In this document: positions 28,441 through 36,448 of the stretch, piece after piece
How positions within the stretch are numbered: position 1 is the stretch's first letter
Layout: each line of letters starts with the position of its first letter
Origin: Elioraea tepidiphila DSM 17972
Lineage (GTDB): Bacteria > Pseudomonadota > Alphaproteobacteria > Acetobacterales > Acetobacteraceae
Direction: 5' to 3'
Length of the DNA stretch: 43,324 nt
NCBI RefSeq assembly: GCF_000378465.1
Contig: NZ_KB899938.1
Coordinates: 1-43,324, forward strand
Made by a program: the position numbers and the translations under genes
The notes under the pieces: model-generated
The model's database searches: none
What the model was told of the DNA's origin: nothing
The model's input: the letters and a program-made list of their open reading frames with translations, nothing else

Positions 28441-29249
28441 TCGCTTGGATGCGGCTGTTGGTGTTCGCGACGGCGCTGCTCGTGGCGGCGCATGCCGAGG
28501 CAGGCGAGACTATGCATCTGACCTCCCGGGACGGTACCGTGCTGAACGCGGTGTTGATCCGACCGGCGGGGGAGGGGCCGCATCCGGCGGTGATCCTGCT
28601 GCATGGATGCGGCGGGCGCGATGCGCGCGCGGGCGGGCTCGATCCGCGCCACGCCGACTGGGCCAGGCGCCTCGCCGAAGCAGGTTTCGTCGTTCTGCTG
28701 CCGGAGAGTTTCACCTCGCGCGGACAGGGGCCGCAATGCGCGGTGCGCGAGCGGCACATGCTGCCCTGGCGCGAGCGGCGGGCGGATGCGCTGGGCGCAC
28801 GCGACTGGCTGGCCGCCCAGCCCTTCGTCCGGGCCGACGGCATCGCTCTGATGGGCTGGAGCCATGGTGGCTCGACCGTGCTCGCGACCGCCGATGCGCC
28901 CGGATTTGCCGGATTCGTCGCCTTCTATCCCGGCTGCTCGCGGACGCTGCGCGCACCGTCCTTCGCCCCCGCGGCGCCGGTCCTGCTGCTGATCGGCGAG
29001 GCCGATGACTGGACGCCGCCTGGGCCCTGCCGCGCACTCGCCGAACGGGCGGGGCCGGTCGTCACCTATGTCGGCTATCCCGGCGCCTATCACGGCTTCG
29101 ACGCGCCGGGGGCGCGCGTAAGGCTGCGCACGGGGCTTGCATTCACCGTGCGTGGCGACGGCACCGCGCATGTCGGCACCGACCCCGCGGCACGCGCGGA
29201 TGCGATCGCGCGCGTGCCCGCCTGGCTCGTCGAGCGCACGGGCCGCTGA
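28437..29249 (+). CDS. Secreted dienelactone hydrolase-family protein
   Basis: A 270-residue alpha/beta hydrolase. The first 22 residues form a signal peptide (RLLVFATALLVAAHAEA). The oxyanion region is VILLHGCGGRDARAGG, the nucleophile is the serine in GWSHGGS, the acid is in GEADDWTPP and the histidine is in YHGFD. This order and spacing match the dienelactone hydrolase family, though the classical nucleophile there is Cys and here it is Ser. It probably acts on an ester or lactone in the periplasm. The preceding DUF6898-like gene overlaps it by four bases. It is unrelated in sequence to the esterase at 13133-14158. Confidence 0.82.
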   Translation: MIAWMRLLVFATALLVAAHAEAGETMHLTSRDGTVLNAVLIRPAGEGPHPAVILLHGCGGRDARAGGLDPRHADWARRLAEAGFVVLLPESFTSRGQGPQCAVRERHMLPWRERRADALGARDWLAAQPFVRADGIALMGWSHGGSTVLATADAPGFAGFVAFYPGCSRTLRAPSFAPAAPVLLLIGEADDWTPPGPCRALAERAGPVVTYVGYPGAYHGFDAPGARVRLRTGLAFTVRGDGTAHVGTDPAARADAIARVPAWLVERTGR

Positions 29250-29356
29250 GGCCCCGGCGCACGCCGCCGCGACGGGCCTGGTGGCCGGAGCAGGTTCCTG
29301 TTGCCGTTCTGCACCGGACTGGGCAAGGCTTCATCCGTGGTAACGGAGTGCCCGCC

Positions 29357-29974
29357 ATGCCCGAACTCGTCTGCCCGCGCTGCAAGCCAGCGTCCACCAC
29401 CCTGACTAACGTGATCACCTGCATCGCCATGGGGCAGAAGGGGGTGACCAATCCCAATCCTCCGGGAGGAACGCTCGACATGCCGGCGATCGACACCGAC
29501 AAGATGCGGTTCCCGTATTTCGGCAAGGGGCGGTCAAGAAACCTGATGGGCGCGGGATTCGTGGTCGGGTTCAAGGAGGAGATCACCAACGGGAACGGAG
29601 CCAATGGACGCGGCAACCGTTGGCGGCTCGACTACGATCCGGACAAGGGCCTGCATGTCAATTTCGAGAGCGACACGGTGCCGAAGATGGCGCACCGCTT
29701 CCATCGCATCGACGCCCAGCCCTTCGTGGCGAAGGTATGCGACTTCCCTGACGGCATGGCGAAACTGCATCCCGAGGAACAGGTGAAGCGGATGTGGTTC
29801 TCCTGGACCAAGATGTTTGTCGCCAAGGGCAAGCAGGTCGCCGAAGTGCAGAACGAGATGGCGAACGCCTACAAGGATATCGGCATCAAGGATGCCGACA
29901 CCTTCATCAAACGGTTTGGCACGGGCTCGACCTACGGGAGCGTCGCCGACCTGCTGACGAACACGAACAGCTGA
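29357..29974 (+). CDS. Unrecognised 205-residue protein with CPRC tip and D-x-D-x2-KG-x-H motif
   Basis: The ATG at 29357 has GGAG eight bases upstream. The N-terminus holds Cys6-Pro-Arg-Cys9 and another Cys22, perhaps a metal knuckle. A Pro/Gly-rich linker follows, then a GFVVGFKEEITNGNG segment. The motif NRWRLDYDPDKGLHVNFE (88-104 region) comes next. A central part with several histidines (MAHRFHRIDA) precedes a helical, Lys-rich tail. I do not recognise the family. The D-x-D-x2-KG-x-H-x-N pattern faintly recalls C-terminal domains of polymorphic toxins, but no delivery domain or immunity gene is visible. Its lysine-rich, lower-GC composition differs from its neighbours and may mark acquired DNA. 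Confidence 0.68.
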   Translation: MPELVCPRCKPASTTLTNVITCIAMGQKGVTNPNPPGGTLDMPAIDTDKMRFPYFGKGRSRNLMGAGFVVGFKEEITNGNGANGRGNRWRLDYDPDKGLHVNFESDTVPKMAHRFHRIDAQPFVAKVCDFPDGMAKLHPEEQVKRMWFSWTKMFVAKGKQVAEVQNEMANAYKDIGIKDADTFIKRFGTGSTYGSVADLLTNTNS

Positions 29975-29996
29975 CGGGTGAGGTGGGCGCGCGGAC

Positions 29997-30764
29997 TCAG
30001 GCGCGGACGGGCAGGAAGGGCTCGAACCGCGTGACCACCGCGTCGAGATCCTCCGACAGATAGGCCCGGGCGGTGCGTGCAATGTCGGCGGGCAGCCCAT
30101 GCACGGCTTCGGCGACCGCACCGGCAATGCAGCCCAGCGTATCGGCATCGCCGCCGAGTGCCACGGCCGTGCGCACCGCGCCCTCCCAGTCCCTTGCCTC
30201 GAACACCGCGGCAAGCGCGGGGGGCACGGTGCCGGCGGCGGAGACGTCGAAGCGCCCGGGCCTCAGCGCGGTCTCCGGCGTGAGATCGTAGCCGAACTGG
30301 GCGGTGATCCGCTCGCGCAACACCTCCACCGGTTTGCCGTGGCGCCCCAGCAGGATGGTGAGCGCGACCGCCTGCGCGGCCGCGATCGCGTCCGGGTGGT
30401 TGTGGGTGACCGCCGCCTGCGCCTCGGCGACGTCGAGCGCCTCGGTCTCATCCGCGGCAAGCCAGCCGACCGCTGAGACACGCATCGGCGCGCCGTTGCC
30501 CCAGGAGCCGTAGGCAGGGGCATGGTCAGTGTGCGCCCAGCGCCGGAACATACTGGCATAGCCGCGATTCGGATGCTGCCGCACGAATGCGCGCAACGCG
30601 CTTGCGTAGTCGCGATCGCCCATCAATGCCGCGGCGATCGCGATCGTACAGACGGTGTCGTCGGTGAAGCGGCAACGGGGATGGAACAGCGCAAAACTGC
30701 GCCGAGGGGCCGCATGCCCCTCGAACCGCGAGCCGATGATGTCGCCTGCGATCGCCCCCAGCAT
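29997..30764 (-). CDS. ADP-ribosylglycohydrolase (DraG/ARH-like)
   Basis: A 255-residue helical hydrolase. The N-terminal MLGAIAGDIIGSRFEG, the FTDDTVCT motif (about 33-39) and the late GGDADTLGCIAGA motif together supply the Asp/Thr ligands for the two Mg ions of the ADP-ribosylhydrolase fold. Proteins of this family remove ADP-ribose from arginine or other acceptors, or from small molecules. The start at 30764 was taken because the motif begins there; an open frame upstream overlaps the permease gene. It is 11 bases after an ArsP-like permease and probably the last gene of the arsR operon, which is an unexpected partner. Confidence 0.88.
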   Translation of the reverse strand: MLGAIAGDIIGSRFEGHAAPRRSFALFHPRCRFTDDTVCTIAIAAALMGDRDYASALRAFVRQHPNRGYASMFRRWAHTDHAPAYGSWGNGAPMRVSAVGWLAADETEALDVAEAQAAVTHNHPDAIAAAQAVALTILLGRHGKPVEVLRERITAQFGYDLTPETALRPGRFDVSAAGTVPPALAAVFEARDWEGAVRTAVALGGDADTLGCIAGAVAEAVHGLPADIARTARAYLSEDLDAVVTRFEPFLPVRA

Positions 30765-30775
30765 TCCGCATGCTA

Positions 30776-31843
30776 TCAGGCCCAGGCCATCACGGCCATG
30801 AACGCGTACCCGGCCGCGAGCGCGCCAAGCGCCGCGAACGCCAGGTAGGCGGCGAACACCCGGGGCTTGACCAACGCCCACACCGCCATGGCGGCCGGGA
30901 TGCTGGTGACACCACCGGCGAGCATGAAGGTCAGCCCCACGGCCGGGCTCATGCCGAGCCCGATCAGCCCCGAGACCAGCGGAATCGCGGCGAAGCCGTT
31001 GAGATAGGCCGGCACGCCGAGCAGTACCGCGAGCGGGATCGCGAACGCGTTGCCGTCACCGAGCAGCCGCGCGACCGCCTCGCCCGGGACCCACACCACC
31101 ATCAGGCTCTCGATCAGGAAGGCGAGCGACAGCCAGCGCAGCAGGAACCAAGCCGACCGGCCCGACTCGGTGACGAACATCTGCGCGCGCTCGGGCTCGG
31201 TCCAGAAGCGCCAGACCGGGGCGGGCGGCTTGAGCGAGCGCTTGGCGCGGCAGGCCGAGGGCCGGCCGACGGTCGGGCGGAGCGGATCGGCAAGCCCCCC
31301 GGCGCCGACGATGGCGAGCGTGCCGAACCCGCCGAGCAGGCCGATCCCCAGGGCGGCGACCGTCTTGGCCACCGCGAACTCGACCCCGATCGCGCCGACC
31401 AGGATCGCGAACTGGTTCGGGTCCATCAGCGGGCTCGCGAGCCAGAACGCCATCACCGGCGCGATCGGCACGCCAGCGGCGAGCAGCCCCGCGATCAGCG
31501 GGATCACGCCGCAGGAGCAGAACGGCGAGAGCGCGCCGAACCCGGCCGCGGCGAGGATCGCAACCGTCTCGCGACCCTGGAAGGCGCGCGCGACCTGCTG
31601 GTCCGCGCCCGTGGCCTTGGCCCAGCCCGCGACCAGCACCGAGATCGCGAGGAACGGCGCGATCGAGGCGAGCGCGGCCGCGAGGAAGCGCAGGCTCGCG
31701 ACGGCCTGACCCGGCGCAGCGATCAGCAGAACGATCAGCAGGGCGGAGATCGCGAGCAATACGCGGTCGGCGCAGCGGAGCCGGGCGCGCCAGTCCGGCT
31801 TCGGTGGGAGCGCAGCGTCGATCGCCGGGGTGGTCGTGGTCAT
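30776..31843 (-). CDS. YraQ/ArsP-family (DUF318) permease
   Basis: A 355-residue inner-membrane permease with about eight to ten hydrophobic segments in two repeats. The first repeat has ALSPFCSCGVIPLIAG, with the Cys-x-Cys hallmark of this family. The second has a related GVPAYLNGFAAIPLVSGL. A long cytoplasmic loop of about 70 residues joins them. ArsP members export methylated or aromatic arsenicals through these cysteines, and other members move unknown metal(loid) species. A GGAG site precedes the ATG. It follows the arsR-type regulator after 51 bases, which supports a metalloid or metal-linked role. Confidence 0.87.
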   Translation of the reverse strand: MTTTTPAIDAALPPKPDWRARLRCADRVLLAISALLIVLLIAAPGQAVASLRFLAAALASIAPFLAISVLVAGWAKATGADQQVARAFQGRETVAILAAAGFGALSPFCSCGVIPLIAGLLAAGVPIAPVMAFWLASPLMDPNQFAILVGAIGVEFAVAKTVAALGIGLLGGFGTLAIVGAGGLADPLRPTVGRPSACRAKRSLKPPAPVWRFWTEPERAQMFVTESGRSAWFLLRWLSLAFLIESLMVVWVPGEAVARLLGDGNAFAIPLAVLLGVPAYLNGFAAIPLVSGLIGLGMSPAVGLTFMLAGGVTSIPAAMAVWALVKPRVFAAYLAFAALGALAAGYAFMAVMAWA

Positions 31844-31894
31844 CGGGTCATCTCCACAGGACCAGAAAAGTCGTTATTTCCGGGCACAAGACGA

Positions 31895-32215
31895 TCACGC
31901 CGCATCGCGCGACGCGTCCTCCACGGCCGGCAGACCGGTGCAGCACTCCTGGCGCAGGAAGGCGATCACGTCGGTCAGCGCCTCGAAGCAGGGGCGGCAG
32001 AGCACGGTGCGGCCATCCTTCGTCTGGGTGACGAGATGGGCGGAGACGAGCCCGCGCAGATGGAAGGCAAGGGTGGAGGCCGGCATGCCGAGATGCGCCT
32101 GGATCTCGCCTACCGTCAGTCCATCCGGGCCGGCCTTGATCAGCAGGCGCATGATCTCCAGCCGGGCACGGTTGCCGAGCTGGGCGAGGGTGTCGGCGGC
32201 CTCCTCGAGCGTCAT
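31895..32215 (-). CDS. arsR: ArsR-family metal(loid)-responsive repressor
   Basis: A 106-residue winged-helix repressor. The core runs LGNRARLEIMRLLIKAGPDG, then a recognition helix MPASTLAFHLRGLVSAHLV and the wing TKDGRTVLCRP. The classical ELCVCDL metal site of ArsR is missing from the DNA-binding helix. Cysteines are instead found at Cys73 and Cys76 (LCRPC) and Cys91-Cys92 (ECC) near the dimer helix, so sensing may be at that end. The start at 32215 lies inside a palindrome that looks like its own operator. It heads the operon with the ArsP-like permease and the ADP-ribosylglycohydrolase. Confidence 0.88.
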   Translation of the reverse strand: MTLEEAADTLAQLGNRARLEIMRLLIKAGPDGLTVGEIQAHLGMPASTLAFHLRGLVSAHLVTQTKDGRTVLCRPCFEALTDVIAFLRQECCTGLPAVEDASRDAA

Positions 32216-32250
32216 AATAATACTATGACACGGCGCTTCGACAAATGCAA
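32211..32250 (-). promoter_or_regulatory. arsR promoter and operator overlapping the start codon
   Basis: The 19-base dyad GTCATAATAATACTATGAC (32211-32229) has perfect six-base arms and only one mismatched inner pair, and it covers the arsR ATG at 32213-32215. On the minus strand a -35-like TTGCAT (32245-32250) and a -10-like CATAGT (32222-32227) are 17 bases apart. Transcription would then start at or next to the ATG, giving a leaderless message. Repressor bound at the dyad would block the -10 box. The patch is strikingly AT-rich for this DNA. Confidence 0.65.
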
Positions 32251-32375
32251 CCATATTTCCGGTTTTATCGTGATGAGCCTCCGTCCAGCCATGTCTTGTG
32301 TGCCGGTTTCCCCGCCTCCGCAGCCCGTGGTATGACGCGCCGGCCCGCCGGGATGCGGGCGCGAGGACTCCCCCG

Positions 32376-32843
32376 ATGGCCGAGACAGGAACCAAACCAG
32401 CGGTCGCGATCGGCGCCGATCACGCCGGCTTTCCGCTGAAGGCGGCGCTCGCCGAGGCGCTGCGCGAGATGGGCCACCAGGTGCTGGATCTCGGCACGGA
32501 CGGGACGGTTTCGGTCGACTACCCCGACTTCGCCCATGCCGTGTGCCGCGCGGTGGCCGAGGGCCGCGCGCGCTTCGGCGTGCTCGTGTGCGGCACCGGC
32601 ATCGGCATGTCGATCGCGGCCAACCGCCATCCGGAGATCCGCTGCGCGCTGGTGCACGACGCCACCGGCGCGCGGCTCACCCGCGCGCACAACGACGCCA
32701 ATGTGCTGGCGATGGGTGCGCGCATGACCGGCGTCGAGCCCGCGCTCGATGCGCTGCGCGCCTTCCTCGCCACGCCGTATGAGGGCGGCCGGCACGACCG
32801 CCGCCTCGCCAAGCTGACGCCTGTCCTGGAGGCCACCCGATGA
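32376..32843 (+). CDS. rpiB: Ribose-5-phosphate isomerase B
   Basis: A 155-residue RpiB/LacAB-family isomerase interconverting ribose 5-phosphate and ribulose 5-phosphate. Family marks are [14 protein letters not shown] near the N-terminus, [26 protein letters not shown] with the active-site Cys and Thr, and [14 protein letters not shown]. The ATG at 32376 gives the standard start; the open frame above it is unsupported. Its stop overlaps the glyA start (ATGA). It heads the long plus-strand run and supplies the pentose phosphate used for nucleotide and riboflavin precursors. Confidence 0.95.
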   Translation: MAETGTKPAVAIGADHAGFPLKAALAEALREMGHQVLDLGTDGTVSVDYPDFAHAVCRAVAEGRARFGVLVCGTGIGMSIAANRHPEIRCALVHDATGARLTRAHNDANVLAMGARMTGVEPALDALRAFLATPYEGGRHDRRLAKLTPVLEATR

Positions 32844-34141
32844 ACGTCGCCACACCCGCCGAGAGCCGCACGCGCTTCTTCACCGCCCCGCTCGCCGAGG
32901 TCGATCCGGCTGTGGCCGAGGCGATCGCGGGCGAACTCGCGCGCCAGCAGGACGGGATCGAGCTGATCGCCTCGGAGAACATCGTCTCGGCGGCGGTGCT
33001 GGAAGCCCAGGGCTCGGTGATGACGAACAAATACGCCGAGGGCTATCCGGGAAGGCGCTACTACGGCGGCTGCGTCGAGGTGGACAAGGTGGAGACCCTG
33101 GCGATCGAGCGCGCGCGCAAGCTGTTCGGGTGCGCCTTCGCCAACGTCCAGCCGCATTCGGGCGCGCAGGCGAACCAGGCCGTGATGCTGGCGCTGCTGA
33201 GCCCGGGCGACACGATCCTCGGCATGGACCTCGCCGCCGGCGGGCACCTGACGCACGGCGCCGCGGTGAACCTCTCGGGCAAGTGGTTCAAGGCGGTGAC
33301 CTACGGCGTGCGGCGCGAGGACAGCCTGATCGACATGGACCAGGTCGCGCGGCTGGCCGCGGAGCACCGCCCCAAGATGATCGTGGTCGGCGGCAGCGCC
33401 ATCCCGCGAGCGATTGATTTTGCGGCATTCCGCAAGATCGCCGACAGCGTGGGCGCGTACCTGATGGCGGATGTCGCCCACTTCGCCGGGCTGATCGCGG
33501 CGGGCATCTACCCGAGCCCGTTCCCGCACGCCCACGTGGTCACGACCACCACGCACAAGACGCTGCGGGGTCCGCGCGGCGGCATGATCCTCTCCGACGA
33601 CGAGGCGCTCGGGAAGAAGATCAACTCGGCCGTGTTCCCGGGGCTCCAGGGCGGGCCGCTGATGCACGTGATCGCCGCCAAGGCGGTCGCGTTCGGCGAG
33701 GCGTTGACCCCCGCCTTCCGGGCCTATCAGAAGCAGGTGCTGGAGAACGCCCGGGCGCTGGCCGACGAGCTGCTCGGCCAGGGGTTCGGCGTCGTGACGG
33801 GCGGCACCGACTGTCACCTGATCCTGGTCGATCTCAGGCCCAAGAACCTCACCGGCAAGGCCGCCGAGGCGTCGCTCGAACGCGCCCATATCACCTGCAA
33901 CAAGAACGCGGTGCCGTTCGATCCGGCCAAGCCCATGGTTACGTCCGGCATCCGGCTCGGCTCGCCGGCGGCGACCACGCGCGGCTTCGGCGTGGCCGAG
34001 TTCCGCGAGGTCGGGCGGATGATCGGCGAGGTGCTGGACGGGCTCGCGAAGTCGAATGACGGGTCGAACGATGCGGCCGAGCGTGCGGTGGCCGAGCGGG
34101 TGAAGGCGCTCTGCGCGCGTTTCCCGGTCTATCGCGCCTGA
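32840..34141 (+). CDS. glyA: Serine hydroxymethyltransferase
   Basis: A 433-residue PLP enzyme converting serine and tetrahydrofolate to glycine and methylene-tetrahydrofolate. It has the N-terminal [39 protein letters not shown] and the cofactor lysine in [14 protein letters not shown]. The C-terminal [17 protein letters not shown] is also diagnostic. The length is normal. It overlaps rpiB by four bases, and nrdR follows seven bases after its stop. This rpiB-glyA-nrdR order is common in alphaproteobacteria. Confidence 0.98.
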   Translation: MNVATPAESRTRFFTAPLAEVDPAVAEAIAGELARQQDGIELIASENIVSAAVLEAQGSVMTNKYAEGYPGRRYYGGCVEVDKVETLAIERARKLFGCAFANVQPHSGAQANQAVMLALLSPGDTILGMDLAAGGHLTHGAAVNLSGKWFKAVTYGVRREDSLIDMDQVARLAAEHRPKMIVVGGSAIPRAIDFAAFRKIADSVGAYLMADVAHFAGLIAAGIYPSPFPHAHVVTTTTHKTLRGPRGGMILSDDEALGKKINSAVFPGLQGGPLMHVIAAKAVAFGEALTPAFRAYQKQVLENARALADELLGQGFGVVTGGTDCHLILVDLRPKNLTGKAAEASLERAHITCNKNAVPFDPAKPMVTSGIRLGSPAATTRGFGVAEFREVGRMIGEVLDGLAKSNDGSNDAAERAVAERVKALCARFPVYRA

Positions 34142-34148
34142 GCCGCCG

Positions 34149-34610
34149 ATGCGCTGTCCTTTCTGCGGCCATGACGACACCCAGGTGAAGGATTCCCGCC
34201 CCACCGAGGACGGGGCGGCGATCCGGCGGCGGCGCTACTGCCCGGCGTGCAGCCAGCGCTTCACCACGGTCGAGCGCACGCAGCTCCGCGAACTCACGGT
34301 GGTGAAGAGCGACGGACGGCGCGTCGCCTTCGACCGCGACAAGCTCGCCAGGTCGATCCGCATCGCGCTCCGCAAGCGCCCCGTCGACGACGACAGGATC
34401 GAGCGCATCGTCAACAGCATCCAGCGCCAGTTGGAGACCTCCGGCGAGAGCGAGATCCCGTCCAAGATGATCGGCGAGATGGTGATGGACGTGCTGCGCG
34501 ATCTCGACCCGGTGGCCTATGTGCGGTTCGCCTCGGTGTACCGGGATTTCCGCGAGGCCAAGGACTTCGAGCGGTTCGTTGGCGCGCTCGCCGATGGGCG
34601 CGGGGATTGA
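34149..34610 (+). CDS. nrdR: Transcriptional repressor NrdR
   Basis: A 153-residue regulator of ribonucleotide reductase genes. The N-terminal zinc ribbon uses Cys3, Cys6, Cys31 and Cys34 ([10 protein letters not shown] and YCPACSQRF). Next come the [17 protein letters not shown] region of the ATP-cone domain, which senses ATP and dATP, and the closing [11 protein letters not shown]. The length is standard. It is joined to glyA in the transcript. A REP-like repeat separates it from ribD. Confidence 0.97.
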   Translation: MRCPFCGHDDTQVKDSRPTEDGAAIRRRRYCPACSQRFTTVERTQLRELTVVKSDGRRVAFDRDKLARSIRIALRKRPVDDDRIERIVNSIQRQLETSGESEIPSKMIGEMVMDVLRDLDPVAYVRFASVYRDFREAKDFERFVGALADGRGD

Positions 34611-34622
34611 GCGGGTGTGACC

Positions 34623-34722
34623 GGCCCTCACCCTGACCCTTTCCCGCACGCGGGAGAGGGGACGCAGCGTCGCCACCGGGTTCCCTCTCCCGCCTCGGTG
34701 GGAGAGGGTCAGGGTGAGGGCC
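34623..34722. repeat. REP-like nested inverted repeat upstream of ribD
   Basis: The outer arms are 23 bases long (34623-34645 and 34700-34722, starting GGCCCTCACCCTGACCCT) and match at all but one position. Inside them a second stem (about 34650-34660 with 34683-34693, GCGGGAGAGGG) forms, leaving a loop of about 22 bases. The CCCTCACCCTGACCC motif is the kind of dispersed extragenic palindrome found in many high-GC proteobacteria. The right arm ends eight bases before the ribD start and supplies the GGGTGAGGG that looks like its ribosome site. Confidence 0.85.
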
Positions 34723-34729
34723 ATGCTTC

Positions 34730-35842
34730 ATGAGCCCCCCCGACGACATCGCGCATATGCGCGCCGCGCTTGCGCTCGCGCGCCGGGGCCTGGGCAATGT
34801 CGCGCCCAATCCGGCGGTCGGCTGCGTGATCGTGCGCGACGGCGCGGTAGTCGGTCGCGGCTGGACCCAGCCCGGCGGCCGGCCCCACGCCGAGACCGAG
34901 GCGCTGGCCCGGGCCGGCGAGGCGGCCCGGGGCGCGACCGCCTATGTCACGCTCGAACCCTGCTGCCACTGGGGCCGCACCCCGCCCTGCACCGATGCGC
35001 TGATCGCCGCCGGCATCGCGCGCGCGGTGGTCGCGCTGCGCGATCCCGACCCGCGCGTGAACGGCGAGGGCCTCGACCGGCTGCGCGCCGCCGGCATCAC
35101 GGTGACCGAGGGCGTGCTGGAGGCCGAGGCCGCGCGGCTGAACGCCGGGTTCCTCTCGCGCGTGCGCGCAGGCCGTCCGCTGGTCACGCTCAAGCTCGCC
35201 ACCACGCTGGACGGGCGCATCGCGGCCGCTTCGGGCGAGAGCCGTTGGATCACCGGGCCGGAAGCGCGCCGCCTCGCGCATCGGCTGCGCGCGCGTCACG
35301 ACGCGGTGATGGTCGGATCGGGCACCGCGCTCGCCGACGACCCGGCGCTGACCGTGCGCATCCCCGGCCTCGTCCCGCCCGGGCACGCGGGCCCTGTGCG
35401 CATCGTCGCCGACGGGCGCCTCCGCCTGCCGCTCACCTCCGTGCTCGCCGCCACCGCGCGCGCCACGCCCACCTGGATCCTGACCACCCAGGGCGCGGAC
35501 CGGCACCGCGTCTCCGCCTTCACCGATTGCGGCGTCACGGTCATCTCGATCCCCGCCGACCCGAACGGCCAGCCGGAACCGCGCGCGGCCTTGCGGGCGC
35601 TCGCGCAACGGGGCATCACCCGCGTGCTGGTCGAGGGCGGCGCGCGGCTCGCCGCCTCGCTGCTCCGCGCGGGCGTGGTGGATCGGCTCGCCTGGTTCCA
35701 TGCCCCCGGCGTGCTCGGCGGAGACTCGGTGTCCGGGATCGAGGCGCTGGGGCTCGCCGGGCTCGACGCGATGCCCCGGTTCCGCGTCGTGGACAGCCTG
35801 ACCGCGGGGCCCGATCGTCTGACGCTGTTGGAACGGGAGTAG
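34730..35842 (+). CDS. ribD: Bifunctional riboflavin deaminase/reductase RibD
   Basis: A 370-residue enzyme carrying out the second and third steps of riboflavin synthesis. The N-terminal deaminase has the zinc ligands His53 (HAETEAL, with Glu55), Cys78 (PCCHWGRTPPC) and Cys87. The C-terminal reductase starts near TLKLATTLDGRIAA and has GESRWITGPEARR and VLVEGGARLAAS. The ATG at 34730 sits eight bases after a large inverted repeat. It is followed four bases after its stop by ribE. Confidence 0.96.
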   Translation: MSPPDDIAHMRAALALARRGLGNVAPNPAVGCVIVRDGAVVGRGWTQPGGRPHAETEALARAGEAARGATAYVTLEPCCHWGRTPPCTDALIAAGIARAVVALRDPDPRVNGEGLDRLRAAGITVTEGVLEAEAARLNAGFLSRVRAGRPLVTLKLATTLDGRIAAASGESRWITGPEARRLAHRLRARHDAVMVGSGTALADDPALTVRIPGLVPPGHAGPVRIVADGRLRLPLTSVLAATARATPTWILTTQGADRHRVSAFTDCGVTVISIPADPNGQPEPRAALRALAQRGITRVLVEGGARLAASLLRAGVVDRLAWFHAPGVLGGDSVSGIEALGLAGLDAMPRFRVVDSLTAGPDRLTLLERE

Positions 35843-35846
35843 CGCG

Positions 35847-36446
35847 ATGTTCACGGGGATCGTCACCGATCTCGGCACGGTCCGGACCGTCGAGCCCGCG
35901 GGCCAGGGGCGCGACCTGCGCATCGTCATCGCCACCGCCTGGGACACGGGCGGGATCGCGCTCGGCGCCTCGGTCGCCTGCAACGGCTGCTGCCTGACGG
36001 TGGTGGAGAAGGACGAGGGCACGCTCGCCTTCAACGCCTCGGCCGAGACGCTGTCGAAGACCACGATCGGCCGCTGGCGGCCCGGCACGGCCGTGAACCT
36101 GGAGCGCTCGCTCCGCCTCGGTGACGAACTCGGCGGGCACCTGGTGCAGGGCCATATCGACGGGGTCGGCACGGTCGCGGAGGCGATCCCCGAGGGCGGC
36201 AGCACCCGGGTGCGGATCCGCCCGCCGCCGCACCTGATGCCATTCATCGCGCCGAAGGGCAGCGTTGCGGTGGACGGGGTCAGCCTGACCGTGAACGACG
36301 TTGACGCCGATGCCTTCGGGGTCAACATCATTCCCCACACGGCCAGCGTCACCACCTTCGGCCGGATGAAGCCCGGAGATCCCGTGAACATCGAGGTCGA
36401 TCTGGTCGCGCGCTACCTCGCGCGGCTGCTGGATGCCAGGAGCTAG
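35847..36446 (+). CDS. ribE: Riboflavin synthase alpha chain
   Basis: A 199-residue trimeric enzyme that dismutates two 6,7-dimethyl-8-ribityllumazine molecules to riboflavin. It starts with the invariant MFTGIVTDLG and contains two lumazine-binding barrels, one around LGASVACNGCCLTVVEK and the second around KGSVAVDGVSLTVND. HLVQGHIDGVG joins them. The length is normal. It lies four bases after ribD and two bases before ribBA. Confidence 0.97.
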   Translation: MFTGIVTDLGTVRTVEPAGQGRDLRIVIATAWDTGGIALGASVACNGCCLTVVEKDEGTLAFNASAETLSKTTIGRWRPGTAVNLERSLRLGDELGGHLVQGHIDGVGTVAEAIPEGGSTRVRIRPPPHLMPFIAPKGSVAVDGVSLTVNDVDADAFGVNIIPHTASVTTFGRMKPGDPVNIEVDLVARYLARLLDARS

Positions 36447-36448
36447 GC

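Noticed and set aside
29357-29974. Calling this protein a polymorphic toxin
   Set aside because: Only a short, loose motif supports it; there is no trafficking domain, Rhs/VgrG context or immunity gene.
30770-32335. A 521-codon plus-strand frame opposite the permease and arsR genes
   Set aside because: Low-complexity Arg/Glu/Gln content and no motif; it is the complement of the permease and arsR reading frames.
34611-34729. FMN riboswitch in front of ribD
   Set aside because: The gap is fully accounted for by the inverted repeat; no RFN-type multi-stem consensus is visible.
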